Numbered from the stretch's first letter, positions 27,470 to 36,941 are shown. The stretch is 64,000 nucleotides of DNA from Kitasatospora sp. NA04385 (GCF_013364235.1 NZ_CP054919.1:6889728-6953727); one strand, 5' to 3'. Made by a program: numbers and translations. Notes: generated by a model not told the origin, from the sequence alone.

Positions 27470-28456
27470 TCAGTCGGAGCCGTCCCCGAAGGGGCGGGAG
27501 AGCGACAGCCCGAAGCGGCCCTCGTCGTCCGTCCACCAGTCGGTCAACCGCAGTCCGGACGCGAAGAGTTCGCGCTCGACGCGTTCGCGGCGGAACTTCG
27601 CGGAGACCTCGGTGTGCAGTTCCTCGCCGGCCTCGAAGTGCACCGGCAGGCCGAGTTCGGCGACCTTGACGGTCTGGGCGCGCAGGGAGCGCAGCCGCAT
27701 CTCGATCCACTCGTTCTCGGCGTCCCAGAGGGCGACGTGCTCGAACTGCTCGGGTTCGAAGTCGGCGTTCAGCTCCCGGTTGAGCACGGACAGCAGGTTG
27801 CGGTTGAAGGCCGCGGTGACGCCCGCGGCGTCGTCGTACGCGGCGGTCAGCACCGAGGCGTCCTTGACCAGGTCGGTGCCGAGCAGCAGCCGGTCGCCGG
27901 GCAGGAGTTGGGCGCGCAGGCCGGTCAGGAAGGCGGCGCGTTCGGCGGGCAGCAGGTTGCCGAGGGTGCCGCCGAGGAACACCACCAGGCGGGGGCCGCC
28001 GCCGTCGGGCAGGCCGAGGCTCTTGGTGAAGTCGGAGAGCACGGCGGAGACTTCGAGCCCCGGGTACTCGTCGATCAGGGCCTTCGCGGCGGATTCGAGG
28101 GCGCTCTCGCTGACGTCCACCGGGACGTAGCGCTCCAGGGTGCCGGCGGCGCGCAGCGCGTCCAGCAGCAGGCGGGTCTTCTCCGAGGAGCCGGAGCCGA
28201 GTTCGACCAGGGTGCGGGCCCGGGTGGTGGCGGCGATGTCGGCGGCGCGGGCGGTGAGGATCTCGCGCTCGGCCCGGGTGGGGTAGTACTCGGGCAGCCG
28301 GGTGATCTCCTCGAACAGTTCGGAGCCCCGGGCGTCGTAGAACCACTTCGGCGGCAGCCGTTTGGGTTCGCCGCCGAGCCCTTCGCGGACGTCGGCGCGC
28401 AGCGCGTGGTGCAGGTGGTCGGGGGGAAGCAGGCGGGTGAGCTGGTATCCGGTCAT
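27470..28456 (-). CDS. egtD: Histidine N-alpha-trimethyltransferase EgtD
   Basis: The 328-residue SAM-dependent methyltransferase (Methyltransf_33) makes hercynine from histidine. It shows K-W-F-Y-D-A-R-G-S-E-L-F-E-E-I-T near residue 38, L-V-E-L-G-S-G-S-S-E-K-T (SAM loop), and F-L-G-G-T-L-G-N. The ATG at 28456 overlaps the egtC stop by 4 nt (ATGA). It is last in the minus-strand unit patB-egtA-egtB-egtC-egtD, which assembles ergothioneine in the cytosol. Confidence 0.95.
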   Translation of the reverse strand: MTGYQLTRLLPPDHLHHALRADVREGLGGEPKRLPPKWFYDARGSELFEEITRLPEYYPTRAEREILTARAADIAATTRARTLVELGSGSSEKTRLLLDALRAAGTLERYVPVDVSESALESAAKALIDEYPGLEVSAVLSDFTKSLGLPDGGGPRLVVFLGGTLGNLLPAERAAFLTGLRAQLLPGDRLLLGTDLVKDASVLTAAYDDAAGVTAAFNRNLLSVLNRELNADFEPEQFEHVALWDAENEWIEMRLRSLRAQTVKVAELGLPVHFEAGEELHTEVSAKFRRERVERELFASGLRLTDWWTDDEGRFGLSLSRPFGDGSD

Positions 28457-29229
28457 CGCGGTGCGTCCTCTCGGGTGCGCCGGCCGACGACGGCCAGCGG
28501 GGTGAGTTCGCTGCCGGCCGCGTCGGCCACCAGCAGGGTGTGGTCCGGGACTTCGGACCAGCCGGGTCCGTCGTCGAAGGGCTCGGAGGCGACCAGCACG
28601 GAGCCGTCGGCCTCCCGGCGCTGGAACAGGGTGTCGCCCCAGACGGTGGCGGCGATCGAACTCCCGTCGGTGGCCAGCAGGTTGATCCTGGCGTCGGCCG
28701 ACTCGCCCGCCAGCAGGCAGACTTCGGCGAGCGCCTCGCCGAGCCGGGCGCCCGCGCGCAGCCGGTTCAGCGCCAGCGCCCACAGCAGCGCCGAGTCGGT
28801 GCGCGCCTCCAGTTCCAACAGCTCGCCGGCGGGCAGCCGTTCGGCCAGCGGGGCGAAGGCGTGCGGCCAGCCGGGCAGTGCGCCGTTGTGGCTGAACAGC
28901 CAGCGCCCGGCGGCGAACGGGGCGGCGGCCTGCGCCCCGGCCGCGCAGCCGGGGGTGGCGGAGCGGACGGCGCCGAGCACCGCGTGCGAGCTGACCACCC
29001 GGGCCAGGTCGGCCAGGTCGCCGTCGGCCCAGATCGGCCCCTCGCGCCGGTAGCGGGCCGGGCGTTCGTCGCCGGCCGCGTACCAGCCGACGCCGTAGCC
29101 GTCCGCGTTGACGGTGCCGTAGCGCTGCAGCCGGGGCGCCCAGGACTGGCGCAGCGGCCCGTGCGGCGGGTCGAGCAGGACGGTGCGGATCGGCACCGGC
29201 CGCCCCAGGTAGGCGAAGTGGCGGCACAT
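28453..29229 (-). CDS. egtC: Gamma-glutamyl hercynylcysteine sulfoxide hydrolase EgtC
   Basis: The 258-residue class-II glutamine amidotransferase-type hydrolase begins M-C-R-H-F-A-Y-L-G, with Cys2 as nucleophile. Its typical N-A-D-G-Y-G-V-G-W and S-H-N-G-A-L motifs follow. It removes the glutamyl group from the EgtB product. The ATG shares one base with the egtB stop (TGATG), so the genes are translationally coupled. In the same frame the window also shows the upstream frameshifted egtA frame reading into it (see findings). Confidence 0.95.
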   Translation of the reverse strand: MCRHFAYLGRPVPIRTVLLDPPHGPLRQSWAPRLQRYGTVNADGYGVGWYAAGDERPARYRREGPIWADGDLADLARVVSSHAVLGAVRSATPGCAAGAQAAAPFAAGRWLFSHNGALPGWPHAFAPLAERLPAGELLELEARTDSALLWALALNRLRAGARLGEALAEVCLLAGESADARINLLATDGSSIAATVWGDTLFQRREADGSVLVASEPFDDGPGWSEVPDHTLLVADAAGSELTPLAVVGRRTREDAPR

Positions 29230-30581
29230 CAGGCGCTGCCTTCGGTACGCGGCCCGGCCGTCCTCGGCTGCGCGTCGCGCGCGGTGCGGAAGCCGGCGAA
29301 GATCTGCCGCCGCACCGGGTAGTCCCAGTTGCGGAAGGTGCCCCGGCAGGCGACCGGGGCGACCGCGAACGAGCCGCCGCGCAGCACCTTGTACTCGGGG
29401 CCGAAGAACACCTCCGAGTACTCCGGGTACGGCCAGGCCGTGAACCCCGGGTAGCCGGTGAAGTCGCTGGACGTCCACTCCCACACGTCCCCGATCAACT
29501 GCCGTGCACCGCAGGGTGATTCGCCCTCCGGGTAGGCGCCGACGGGGGCTGGGCGCAGGTGCCGCTGGCCCAGGTTGGCGTGCTCGGGGCCGGGGGCGGC
29601 GTCGCCCCACGGGAAGCGCCGGGAGCGGCCGGAGGCCGGGTCGTGCCGGGCGGCCTTCTCCCACTCCGCCTCGGTCGGCAGCCGCCGCCCCGCCCACCGG
29701 GCGTACGCGTCGGCCTCGTACCAGCTCACGTGCAGCACCGGCTCGTCCTCGGGCACCGGCTCCAGGCGGCCGAAGCGGCGGCGCAGCCACTGGCCGCCGT
29801 CCCGCTGCCAGAACAGCGGCGCCGACAGGCCGGCCGACATCCGGTGCGCCCAGCCCTCGGGCGTCCACCAGCGCGGGTCGTCGTAGCCGCCGTCGGCCAG
29901 GAAGCGCTGGTAGGCGCCGTTGGAGACCGGCGTGGTGTCCAGCCAGAACGCGGGCAGGTCGACCTGGTGGGCGGGGCGCTCGTTGTCCAGCGCCCACGGC
30001 TCGGTGTCGGTGCCCATGGTGAACGGCCCGGCGGGGAGCAGGACTTCGGGCGCGAGCGGGCCGCCGGTGGCGGCGGGCGGCGGCGGGTCGTCCAGCACCG
30101 CCGGGCCGGTGCGCAGCTGGTGGGTGATCAGCATGGTCTCGTCGTGCTGCTGCTCGTGCTGGGCGATCATCCCGAACGCGAACCCGGCGTCCAGCAGCGG
30201 CGCGCCCTCCAGCGGGGAGGCGGCCAGCAGGTCCAGCACCCGGCCGCGCACCTCGTGCGCGTAGGCGCGGGCCTCGGCGGGCGGCAGCAGCGGCAGCCGG
30301 GGGCGCTCGGCCCGCGGGTGCTCGAACGCGTCGTACAGCGGGTCGATCTCCGGGTGCATCGGGTCGCGGCCGCCGACGTTGCGCAGCAGCCACAGCTCCT
30401 CCTGGTTGCCGATGTGCGCCAGGTCCCACACCAGCGGGGACATCAACGGCGAGTGCTGGGCGACGAGTTCGGCGTCGTCGACGGCCTCGGTGAGCTGCGC
30501 GGTGCGCTCCCGGGCGGTCAGCAGCTCGGCGGCGATCAGCTCGCGCAGCAGGGCCGGGTCGGTGCGGTCGGCGTTCAGCAC
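29229..30581 (-). CDS. egtB: Hercynine oxygenase EgtB
   Basis: The 450-residue non-haem iron sulfoxide synthase joins hercynine to gamma-glutamylcysteine. The N-terminal DinB-like iron-binding domain has D-L-A-H-I-G-N-Q-E-E and A-Q-H-E-Q-Q-H-D-E-T, giving the three-His site. The C-terminal FGE-sulfatase domain has L-D-T-T-P-V-S-N, G-D-V-W-E-W-T-S-S and L-R-G-G-S-F-A-V-A-P. GTG 30581 overlaps the 3' end of egtA by 7 nt (stop at 30575-30577). Confidence 0.95.
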   Translation of the reverse strand: MLNADRTDPALLRELIAAELLTARERTAQLTEAVDDAELVAQHSPLMSPLVWDLAHIGNQEELWLLRNVGGRDPMHPEIDPLYDAFEHPRAERPRLPLLPPAEARAYAHEVRGRVLDLLAASPLEGAPLLDAGFAFGMIAQHEQQHDETMLITHQLRTGPAVLDDPPPPAATGGPLAPEVLLPAGPFTMGTDTEPWALDNERPAHQVDLPAFWLDTTPVSNGAYQRFLADGGYDDPRWWTPEGWAHRMSAGLSAPLFWQRDGGQWLRRRFGRLEPVPEDEPVLHVSWYEADAYARWAGRRLPTEAEWEKAARHDPASGRSRRFPWGDAAPGPEHANLGQRHLRPAPVGAYPEGESPCGARQLIGDVWEWTSSDFTGYPGFTAWPYPEYSEVFFGPEYKVLRGGSFAVAPVACRGTFRNWDYPVRRQIFAGFRTARDAQPRTAGPRTEGSA

Positions 30582-31902
30582 GGGACGTCCTCCTGGAGGG
30601 CGGGGGCGGCGCCGGTGCGCAGGACGGCCAGCTGGTCGTCGGCCGGGCAGCGGCCGCGGGCCGGGTAGCGTTCGGCGAAGTCGACCAGCGCGGCGCGCAG
30701 CGGACTCTCCCGGCGGGACAGCGCGCGCTCGGCGGCGGCGAAGCACAGCAGTGCGGCGCGGCGCAGGTCCGGATCGGCCATGCCGAGCGCGGCGGCGCGG
30801 CGCCACAGGCCGGAGCGCGGGCGCGGCTGCCCGCGTGGCCGAGCCGCTCCAGGGCCGCGCGGGCCTCGTCGGCGGCCACCGGGTCGTCCATCAGCGCGCT
30901 GACCAGGGCCAGCGGCACCCGCCAGCCCTCGCCGGGCTGGGCGTCGATCATCCGCAGTTCCAGGTGGCCGCGGGGGCGCACCGGCGGGAACAGCGTGGTG
31001 CGGTGGTAGTCCAGGTCGGCGAGGGTGGCGGGCCGCTCGCCCGCGCCGCGCAGCCACTCGCGGAAGGTCAGCCCGGCCGGCGCGTCCCACGGCAGCCCGT
31101 CGGGGCGGCGCACGCACAGCAGCGCCGCGTCCAGCACGTACTGCGTCCAGGCGGTGCGCGGGTCGGCGGAGGGCGGCGGGGCCAGCGTGCGGGAGGGGTC
31201 CATCCGGGACCAGACCAGCTGCCGGGTGGACTTCCAGCCGGTCGGACCGCCCTCCAGCAGCGGCGAGTTGGCGAACGCGCCGACCAGGACCGGCCCCAGC
31301 TCGTGGGCCAGGCGCCAGCGCGCGGCGTGCTCGGCCTCGGGGCCGGCGTCCACGCAGACCTGCACGGAGGCGGTGCCGGTCATCATGATCCGGCCCCACG
31401 GGCCGCCGCGGTCGAAGTACCGCCCCATCGCCCGGTAGCGCGGGTGGACGGCCTGCATCCGCCGCTCGCGGTCCATCGGGTCGGTGCCGCTGCCGGTCAG
31501 CCGCAGGCCCTCGGCGGCCAGCGCCGCCCGCAGCACCGCCTGGTCGGCGCTCAGTCCGGCCGCGCAGTCGGCCGGGTCGGCGGCGGGCGGGGAGCTGAGC
31601 TCGACCTGCCCGCCGGGTTCGCGCGTCAGCCGCGAGCCGGCCGGGAGCACCGGGCCGTCGGCCGAGTCGGGCAGCACCGCCAGCGCGGCCGCCACCCGGT
31701 CGGGAGCCACCGGGGTGCCGGGACATCGGGTGTCGTGGACGAACCACTCCGCCTCGACCCCGACCAGCGCGGGCGGCCCGATCTTGAAGCAGATGGCCCC
31801 CAGGTGCCGTTCGGCCGACGCCTCGGTCAACTCCGCGCGGAGCGTCACGCTGTGTACCGGATCGGCTTCCTGCGGGGCCTGGTACGGACGTACAGGTGTC
31901 AC
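30575..31902 (-). CDS. egtA: Glutamate-cysteine ligase EgtA, with a frameshift as read here
   Basis: This GshA-like ligase makes gamma-glutamylcysteine for EgtB. The N-terminal 360 residues, from GTG 31902 (L-V-G-V-E-A-E-W, M-M-T-G-T-A-S-V-Q-V, H-L-E-L-R-M-I-D-A-Q-P), are in one frame. The remaining C-terminus (S-G-L-W-R-R-A-A-A-L-G-M-A-D and R-G-R-C-P-A-D-D-Q-L) is in another. The break is near 30815-30830, in a CGCGCCCGCGC stretch, and needs a -1 shift (or one missing base). It overlaps patB by 4 nt and egtB by 7 nt, and the frame after the break is open into egtC, so no early stop appears. This could be an assembly error or a true mutation. Confidence 0.8.
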
Positions 31903-33113
31903 CGGGTTTCACCATCCCTCGGTTCGCGACTTGAGCCCGGTTGTTCCTGCTCAGTCTGCTCCGGGGCAAACCTCGATGCCGCCCGGACTGCTCCTTCGCA
32001 GGTCAGTCGGGTGAGCGCGGTGCGCAGGCGATCCAGCGGCAGGGCGAAATTCAGCCGCAGGCACCCGGAACCGGCCGCTCCGAAATCCGACCCGTCCGCC
32101 AGCTCGACGTCACAGCGCGTGAGCAGCTCCTCCCGGGTGCCGAGCCCCGCACCGTCCAGCCAGAGCAGGTACGAGGACTGCGGCCGGGCCAGCACCGCGT
32201 CGCCCAGCGCGGCCGCGGCCAGCTCCCGGGCCCGCACCAGGTGGGCCAGCAGGGCGTCCAGCCACGGGCCGCCCTCGGCCAGCGCCGCCCGCTGCGCGAC
32301 CGCGCCCAGCAGGCCGCCCTCCCACAGCCCGAAACCCGCCATCACCGCCGCCAGCCGCTCCCGCAGCCCCGGGTCCGGCACCAGCGCGAAGCAGCTCGGC
32401 AGGCCCGAGACGTTGAAGGTCTTGCCGACCGAGTTCAGCGTCACCACGTTGGGCGCCCCGCCGGTCACCGCCACCGCGACCGGCTGCTCCGCGTCCGCGT
32501 CCGGGTGCCGCAGGTCGCCGTGCACCTCGTCCGAGACCAGCAGCCCCGGCGCGGCGGCCGCGGCCAGTGCCCGGACGTCGGCGGCGGACCGGATCCGCCC
32601 GGTCGGGTTGTGCGGGTTGCTCAGCAGCACCAGGCCCGGGCGGGCCGCCGCGACCTCGGCCAGCGGCAGCCGGTACGGGTCGGCCGGATCGCCCGTTACC
32701 AGCAGCGGCAGCTCCCGGGTCGCCACCCCCGCCGCCGCGCAGACCCGGGCGAAACCGCCCCACTCCGGCGTCGTGTACACCGCCGGACCCGCCAGCGGGC
32801 GCGCCGCCTCCAGCAGCAGCCGCACCGCCGTGCCCGGCGCGAACGGCAGCAGCATCACCCAGCGCGGGTCCACCTCCACCCCGTGCCGCCGCCGGTACCA
32901 GTCGGCCACCAGCGCCCGGTCCGCGGCCTCCGCCACCGGGTACCCGAACGCCGGGTGCCCCGCCCGCACCCGCAGCGCCGCCCCCACCGCGGACGGCCCC
33001 GGCAGGTCCATGTCCGCCACCCCCATGGCGATCCGCCCCGCCCCCGCCCGGGCCCACTTCGCACTGCCCGTCCCCGCCCGCGAGAACCGCTCGAACCCCG
33101 TCCGCTCCACCAC
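31899..33113 (-). CDS. MalY/PatB-type PLP C-S lyase, probable EgtE-equivalent
   Basis: The 404-residue fold-type I PLP enzyme has the internal aldimine Lys in L-N-S-V-G-K-T-F-N-V-S-G-L. It also has S-N-P-H-N-P-T-G-R, V-S-D-E-V-H-G-D-L, and the MalY-type opening A-M-G-V-A-D-M-D-L-P. These enzymes cleave C-S bonds of cystathionine and similar substrates. The last step of ergothioneine synthesis is such a cleavage of hercynylcysteine sulfoxide. The start is GTG 33113 after GGAGGGAG. Its stop overlaps the egtA start by 4 nt (GTGA), making it the first gene of the ergothioneine unit. Mycobacterial EgtE is a different, class V enzyme. Confidence 0.8.
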   Translation of the reverse strand: MVERTGFERFSRAGTGSAKWARAGAGRIAMGVADMDLPGPSAVGAALRVRAGHPAFGYPVAEAADRALVADWYRRRHGVEVDPRWVMLLPFAPGTAVRLLLEAARPLAGPAVYTTPEWGGFARVCAAAGVATRELPLLVTGDPADPYRLPLAEVAAARPGLVLLSNPHNPTGRIRSAADVRALAAAAAPGLLVSDEVHGDLRHPDADAEQPVAVAVTGGAPNVVTLNSVGKTFNVSGLPSCFALVPDPGLRERLAAVMAGFGLWEGGLLGAVAQRAALAEGGPWLDALLAHLVRARELAAAALGDAVLARPQSSYLLWLDGAGLGTREELLTRCDVELADGSDFGAAGSGCLRLNFALPLDRLRTALTRLTCEGAVRAASRFAPEQTEQEQPGSSREPRDGETR

Positions 33114-33385
33114 CGCCCGCTCCCTCCGACGCCGTCCCCCCACGCTAGGCCGCGGCGGACGGGGACGGGCGGGGACGGGCGGGGAAGGGGGCGGAAAGGT
33201 GGGACGGAAAGGGGGCGCGGTGGGCCGGACCGGCCTGCCCGCTGCTCTCCCCGGACGACGGCACCCGCTCCACCGAGCGCGGCCCCCGCACCGGCCCCGT
33301 CCGGCAGGCCGCCCGAACCGGGTGACCCGGATCACCCGGGAAGGGTGACACGGGGCTGTCGCCGCGCCCTGGCAACGTCCCTCCC

Positions 33386-34357
33386 ATGACGACCGCCACC
33401 CCCTTCGACGGGCACCCCCTGCGCGAGCACCTGACCGACCTGGACTGCCTCGACGAGACGCTCGCCTTCAACCGGGCCTTCGAACGCGCCGCCGCCACCC
33501 GCCCCGCCCGCCGGGGCCCGCTCGACCCGGACACCCTCGCCCGGCTGCGCCGCAACCGCCTCGGCGGCGACACCCCGCCCCACCGCCTCCCGCAGGCCCG
33601 CGACCGCCGACTCCCCGGCGGCGTACCGGTCCGCGTCCTCGACCCCGGTGCGCCCGAGGGCGTCCTGCTGCACCTGCACGGCGGCGGCTGGGCGTTCGGC
33701 TCCGCCGACGGGCAGGACGAACGGCTCTGGGAACTCGCCCGGCGCGCCCGCCTCGCCGTGGTCAGCGTCGACTACCGCCTCGCCCCCGAACACCCCCACC
33801 CCGCCGGGCCCGACGACTGCGAAGCCGCCGCCCGCTGGCTCGCCGCGCACGCCGAGGCCGAGTTCGGCACCCGCCGCCTGCTGATCGCCGGCGAATCCGC
33901 CGGAGCCCACCTCGCCGTCCTCACCCTGCTGCGCCTGCGCGACGACCTCCCCGGCGCCTACCGCGCCGCCCACCTCGCCTTCGGCCCCTACGACCTCGCC
34001 ATGACCCCCAGCCAACGCGACTTCGGCGACCGCCTGCTGCTCAGCAACACCCGAAGCCTGCAAGGCAGTTACGAGATGTACAGCCCCGGCACCGGCCCCG
34101 GGCTGCGCCGCGATCCGGCCCTCTCCCCGCTGTACGCCGACCTCACCGGCCTGCCGCCCGCCCGCCTCGTGGTCGGCACCGAGGACCCCCTGCTGGACGA
34201 CTCCGTGCTGCTCGCCCGCCGCTGGCGGGCCGCCGGGGGAACGGCCCGGCTCGACGTGGTCGCGGGCGCCATGCACGGCTTCACCCTCTACCCGCTCACC
34301 GTCACCACCCGCGAACGCCGACGCGAGAGCGACTTCCTCACCGCCGCGGGCCGGTAA
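33386..34357 (+). CDS. Alpha/beta hydrolase of the hormone-sensitive lipase type
   Basis: The 323-residue esterase has the oxyanion motif L-H-G-G-G-W, the nucleophile elbow G-E-S-A-G (about residue 172), the acid in T-E-D-P-L-L-D-D, and the His in A-M-H-G-F-T. No signal peptide is seen, so it is cytosolic. The start is ATG 33386; it is divergent from patB. The WYL regulator follows 11 bp after the stop. Confidence 0.85.
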   Translation: MTTATPFDGHPLREHLTDLDCLDETLAFNRAFERAAATRPARRGPLDPDTLARLRRNRLGGDTPPHRLPQARDRRLPGGVPVRVLDPGAPEGVLLHLHGGGWAFGSADGQDERLWELARRARLAVVSVDYRLAPEHPHPAGPDDCEAAARWLAAHAEAEFGTRRLLIAGESAGAHLAVLTLLRLRDDLPGAYRAAHLAFGPYDLAMTPSQRDFGDRLLLSNTRSLQGSYEMYSPGTGPGLRRDPALSPLYADLTGLPPARLVVGTEDPLLDDSVLLARRWRAAGGTARLDVVAGAMHGFTLYPLTVTTRERRRESDFLTAAGR

Positions 34358-34367
34358 GGTCCGGCAG

Positions 34368-35078
34368 GTGAACCGAACGGCCCGACTGTACGCCCTGGTC
34401 GAGGAGTTGCGCGCCGTCGCACCCCGCCCGCTCACCGTCGCCCGCCTCGCCGCCAGGTTCGAAGTCGCCACCCGCACCGTCCAACGCGACCTCCAGGCCC
34501 TGATGGCCGCCGGCCTCCCCGTCCGCAGCACCACCGGACGCGGCGGCGGCTGGTCCATCGACCCCCGCACCACCCTGCCGCCGGTCCGCTTCACCGCCCA
34601 GGAGGCCGCCGCCCTCACCGTCGCGCTCGCCGCCACCGACCCCGGCGCGCCCTACGCCGCCGCGGCCCGCACCGCCGCCCAGAAACTCACCGCCGTCCTG
34701 CCCGCACCCGCCGCCGACGCCGCCCGCGACCTCGCCCGCCGGATCGTCGCCCTCCCCGCACCCGGCCCGGCCGCCGAGATCCGGACCGCCGTCGAACGCG
34801 CCCTCGCCGAGGGCACCGTGCTGCGCCTGCGCTACGCCGACGCCGCCGGCCGACCGAGCGAACGCCTGGTCGAACCGGCCGGGCTGCTCACCGCGGGCGG
34901 CCACTGGTACCTGATCGCCTGGTGCCGCACCCGCCGGGCGGGACGCGGCTTCCGGCTCGACCGGATCACCGCCGCCGACCCGACCGCCGAACCCGCCCGC
35001 CCGCACGACCTCGCCGCCCTGCTGCGCGGCTCCGCCGCGGCGGGCGCCCGGCCGCCCGCCGCGCTGGGGCCGCTGTGA
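34368..35078 (+). CDS. YafY-type HTH-WYL regulator
   Basis: The 236-residue protein has an N-terminal HTH_11 domain (L-Y-A-L-V-E-E-L-R-A, L-A-A-R-F-E-V-A-T-R-T-V-Q-R-D-L) and a C-terminal WYL-type ligand domain (about 150-225: L-R-L-R-Y-A, W-Y-L-I-A-W-C, F-R-L-D-R-I). Small-molecule or ssDNA-responsive regulators of this type often sit beside the gene they control, here the esterase 11 bp upstream. The start is GTG 34368. Confidence 0.9.
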   Translation: MNRTARLYALVEELRAVAPRPLTVARLAARFEVATRTVQRDLQALMAAGLPVRSTTGRGGGWSIDPRTTLPPVRFTAQEAAALTVALAATDPGAPYAAAARTAAQKLTAVLPAPAADAARDLARRIVALPAPGPAAEIRTAVERALAEGTVLRLRYADAAGRPSERLVEPAGLLTAGGHWYLIAWCRTRRAGRGFRLDRITAADPTAEPARPHDLAALLRGSAAAGARPPAALGPL

Positions 35079-35186
35079 CGGTTGTGGTGTCTGCGGTGTC
35101 TGTGGTGCCTATGAGGGCGGTGGTGTCTGTGAGGGCGGTGGAGGTTGGGCCCGGGCCCGGGCCTGGGTCGGGGCCGCCGGGGTGGC

Positions 35187-36941
35187 TCAACCCTCGCTGC
35201 TCCCGGCCGACTTGCGCACGTGCAGGACCCGGGCGTCCAGTGGCAGAGGGTCGTGCCCCGCCAACTCCAGCCCCGCGTCCGCGAACAGCCGCGCGTAGTG
35301 CCCGGCGGTGCGCTCGCGGCCGCCCACGTTGCAGCGCATGTGCAAGTCCCAGGCGGTGGCCAGCGAAGGGGCGTCGTCCTCCGGCAGCAGCCGCTCGACC
35401 ACCAGCAGGTCCGCGTGCGGCGGCATCGCGGCGGACAGGTGGCGCAGGATCTCCCGGCAGCGCGCGTCGTCCCATTCGTGCAGTACCCGCGACAGCAGGT
35501 AGACGTCCCCGCCCGGCGGCACGTCCGCGAAATCGCCCACCAGGCACGTCGCCCGGCCGCCGCAGCCCGCCGCGTCCAGGAACTCCCGGGCCGCGTCCAC
35601 GACGTGGGGGCGCTCCAGCAGGACGCCGCGCAGCGAGCGGTGCGCGGTCAGCAGCCGGGCCAGCAACTCGCCGGTGCCGCCCGCGAGATCGACCACCGTG
35701 CGCGGCTCGCCCGCTGCCGCCGCGGCCGCCGCCGCCCGGACGGCCGGATGCGCGGGCAGCGGGTCGAACATCCGGCTGCTCGCCGCCATCGAGCGGTCGA
35801 ACAGCTCCGCCAGCGCGGGATCGCGGGCGAAGTGGTCGAAGTGGTTCTCGCCGAACAGCCGGTCGAAGGCGGCCCGCCCCGTCCGCACCGTCCCGGTCAG
35901 CCCGCCGAACGAGCGGTAGAACGGCCCCGCGTACAGCAGCGACAGCGGGCGCAGCGAACCCGGCGCGTCCGCCCGCAGCAACTCCCCGGCCGGGGCCAGC
36001 CGGTAGCCGCCGCCGTCCCGCACCACCGTGCCCAGCGCCGCCAGGTAGCGCAGCAGCGACTCCAGGGTCTCCGCGTCCGCGCCCACCTCCGCCGCCAGCT
36101 GCCGGGCACTGCGCGTCACTTCGACGTCCATTGCCTCCGGGACGCCCAACTCGGTGAAGGCGCCCAGGGCTTGGGTCGTCCACGCACCGGTCAACTGCCG
36201 CAGCAGCACCTCGGCGGGCTGCCCGGTGCGGTGCCGGTCCAGGTGCTCGGCCAGCAACTCCCGGTGGTCGCCCGGTGCGTACAGCTCGATCCGCGGACAG
36301 CCCGCCTTCGAACCGGCGGGCGCCGCGAAGTACAGCACCGTCCCGTCCTCGTGCGGGTTGTAGCCGCCGCCGTCCGGCCGCGCGCCGTGCCGGGAGAACA
36401 GCGCGCACAAGCCGCGCAGCACCAGCGGATCCGGGCGCACCACCTCGAAGCCCAGGTGCGCCTCGTGCTGCGCGGCCCGCTCGTGGGCGGCGAGCCCGGC
36501 CAGGCCCGAGCCGGGCGGGACGGTCAGGGCGAACACCTCCACCACCCGGCGCTCCCCGTCCGCGCCGGTCACGGCCGGCCGCAGGATCCCGACCTCCAGA
36601 CCCGCCGCGTCCCGGCCGTGCCGCGCGGCCAGCCGCTCCCGCACCACCGTGCTCGGCCGGGCCTCCTCCGAGACCGCCAGCCCCGCCCCGGCGAGCATCC
36701 GGCGCAGCGCCCCGGCGTCCGGCGGGAAGACCAGCAGCGCGGTGTGCGCGAAACGGCAGCGGTCGGTCAGCGCGCGCAGCTCGACGCCGTCCAGGCCCGG
36801 CAGCAGCGCGCCCAACAGGGCGGCGGTGTCGTGGCGGCGGGCGTGGTCGGCCGCGGTCCGGAGCAGGTCCGCGTCGGTGGCAGCCGTGCGGGCGGTTGTG
36901 GGGGTGGTCGTGCGGGCGGTCGTGCGGGTGGTCGTGCTCAT
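35187..36941 (-). CDS. O-methyltransferase with unrecognised N-terminal domain
   Basis: The C-terminal 340 residues (about 245-584) are a plant-type O-methyltransferase: dimerization part, then V-V-D-L-A-G-G-T-G-E-L-L (SAM site), V-L-L-E-R-P-H-V-V-D, and the R-V-L-H-E-W-D-D active-site block. These enzymes methylate hydroxyls in secondary metabolites. The N-terminal 240 residues are a separate domain (R-C-R-F-A-H-T-A-L-L-V-F-P, Y-N-P-H-E-D-G-T-V-L-Y-F) that I could not assign; its spacing hints at a VOC-like fold. The extreme N-terminus is a low-complexity Thr/Arg tract that may not be translated. A 17-bp palindrome lies upstream. Confidence 0.75.
   Translation of the reverse strand: MSTTTRTTARTTTPTTARTAATDADLLRTAADHARRHDTAALLGALLPGLDGVELRALTDRCRFAHTALLVFPPDAGALRRMLAGAGLAVSEEARPSTVVRERLAARHGRDAAGLEVGILRPAVTGADGERRVVEVFALTVPPGSGLAGLAAHERAAQHEAHLGFEVVRPDPLVLRGLCALFSRHGARPDGGGYNPHEDGTVLYFAAPAGSKAGCPRIELYAPGDHRELLAEHLDRHRTGQPAEVLLRQLTGAWTTQALGAFTELGVPEAMDVEVTRSARQLAAEVGADAETLESLLRYLAALGTVVRDGGGYRLAPAGELLRADAPGSLRPLSLLYAGPFYRSFGGLTGTVRTGRAAFDRLFGENHFDHFARDPALAELFDRSMAASSRMFDPLPAHPAVRAAAAAAAAGEPRTVVDLAGGTGELLARLLTAHRSLRGVLLERPHVVDAAREFLDAAGCGGRATCLVGDFADVPPGGDVYLLSRVLHEWDDARCREILRHLSAAMPPHADLLVVERLLPEDDAPSLATAWDLHMRCNVGGRERTAGHYARLFADAGLELAGHDPLPLDARVLHVRKSAGSSEG

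Noticed and set aside
30379..33348. A 989-codon plus-strand open frame
   Set aside because: It is the antisense of egtA, patB and egtB, which have clear families and coupled starts; no domain appears in it.
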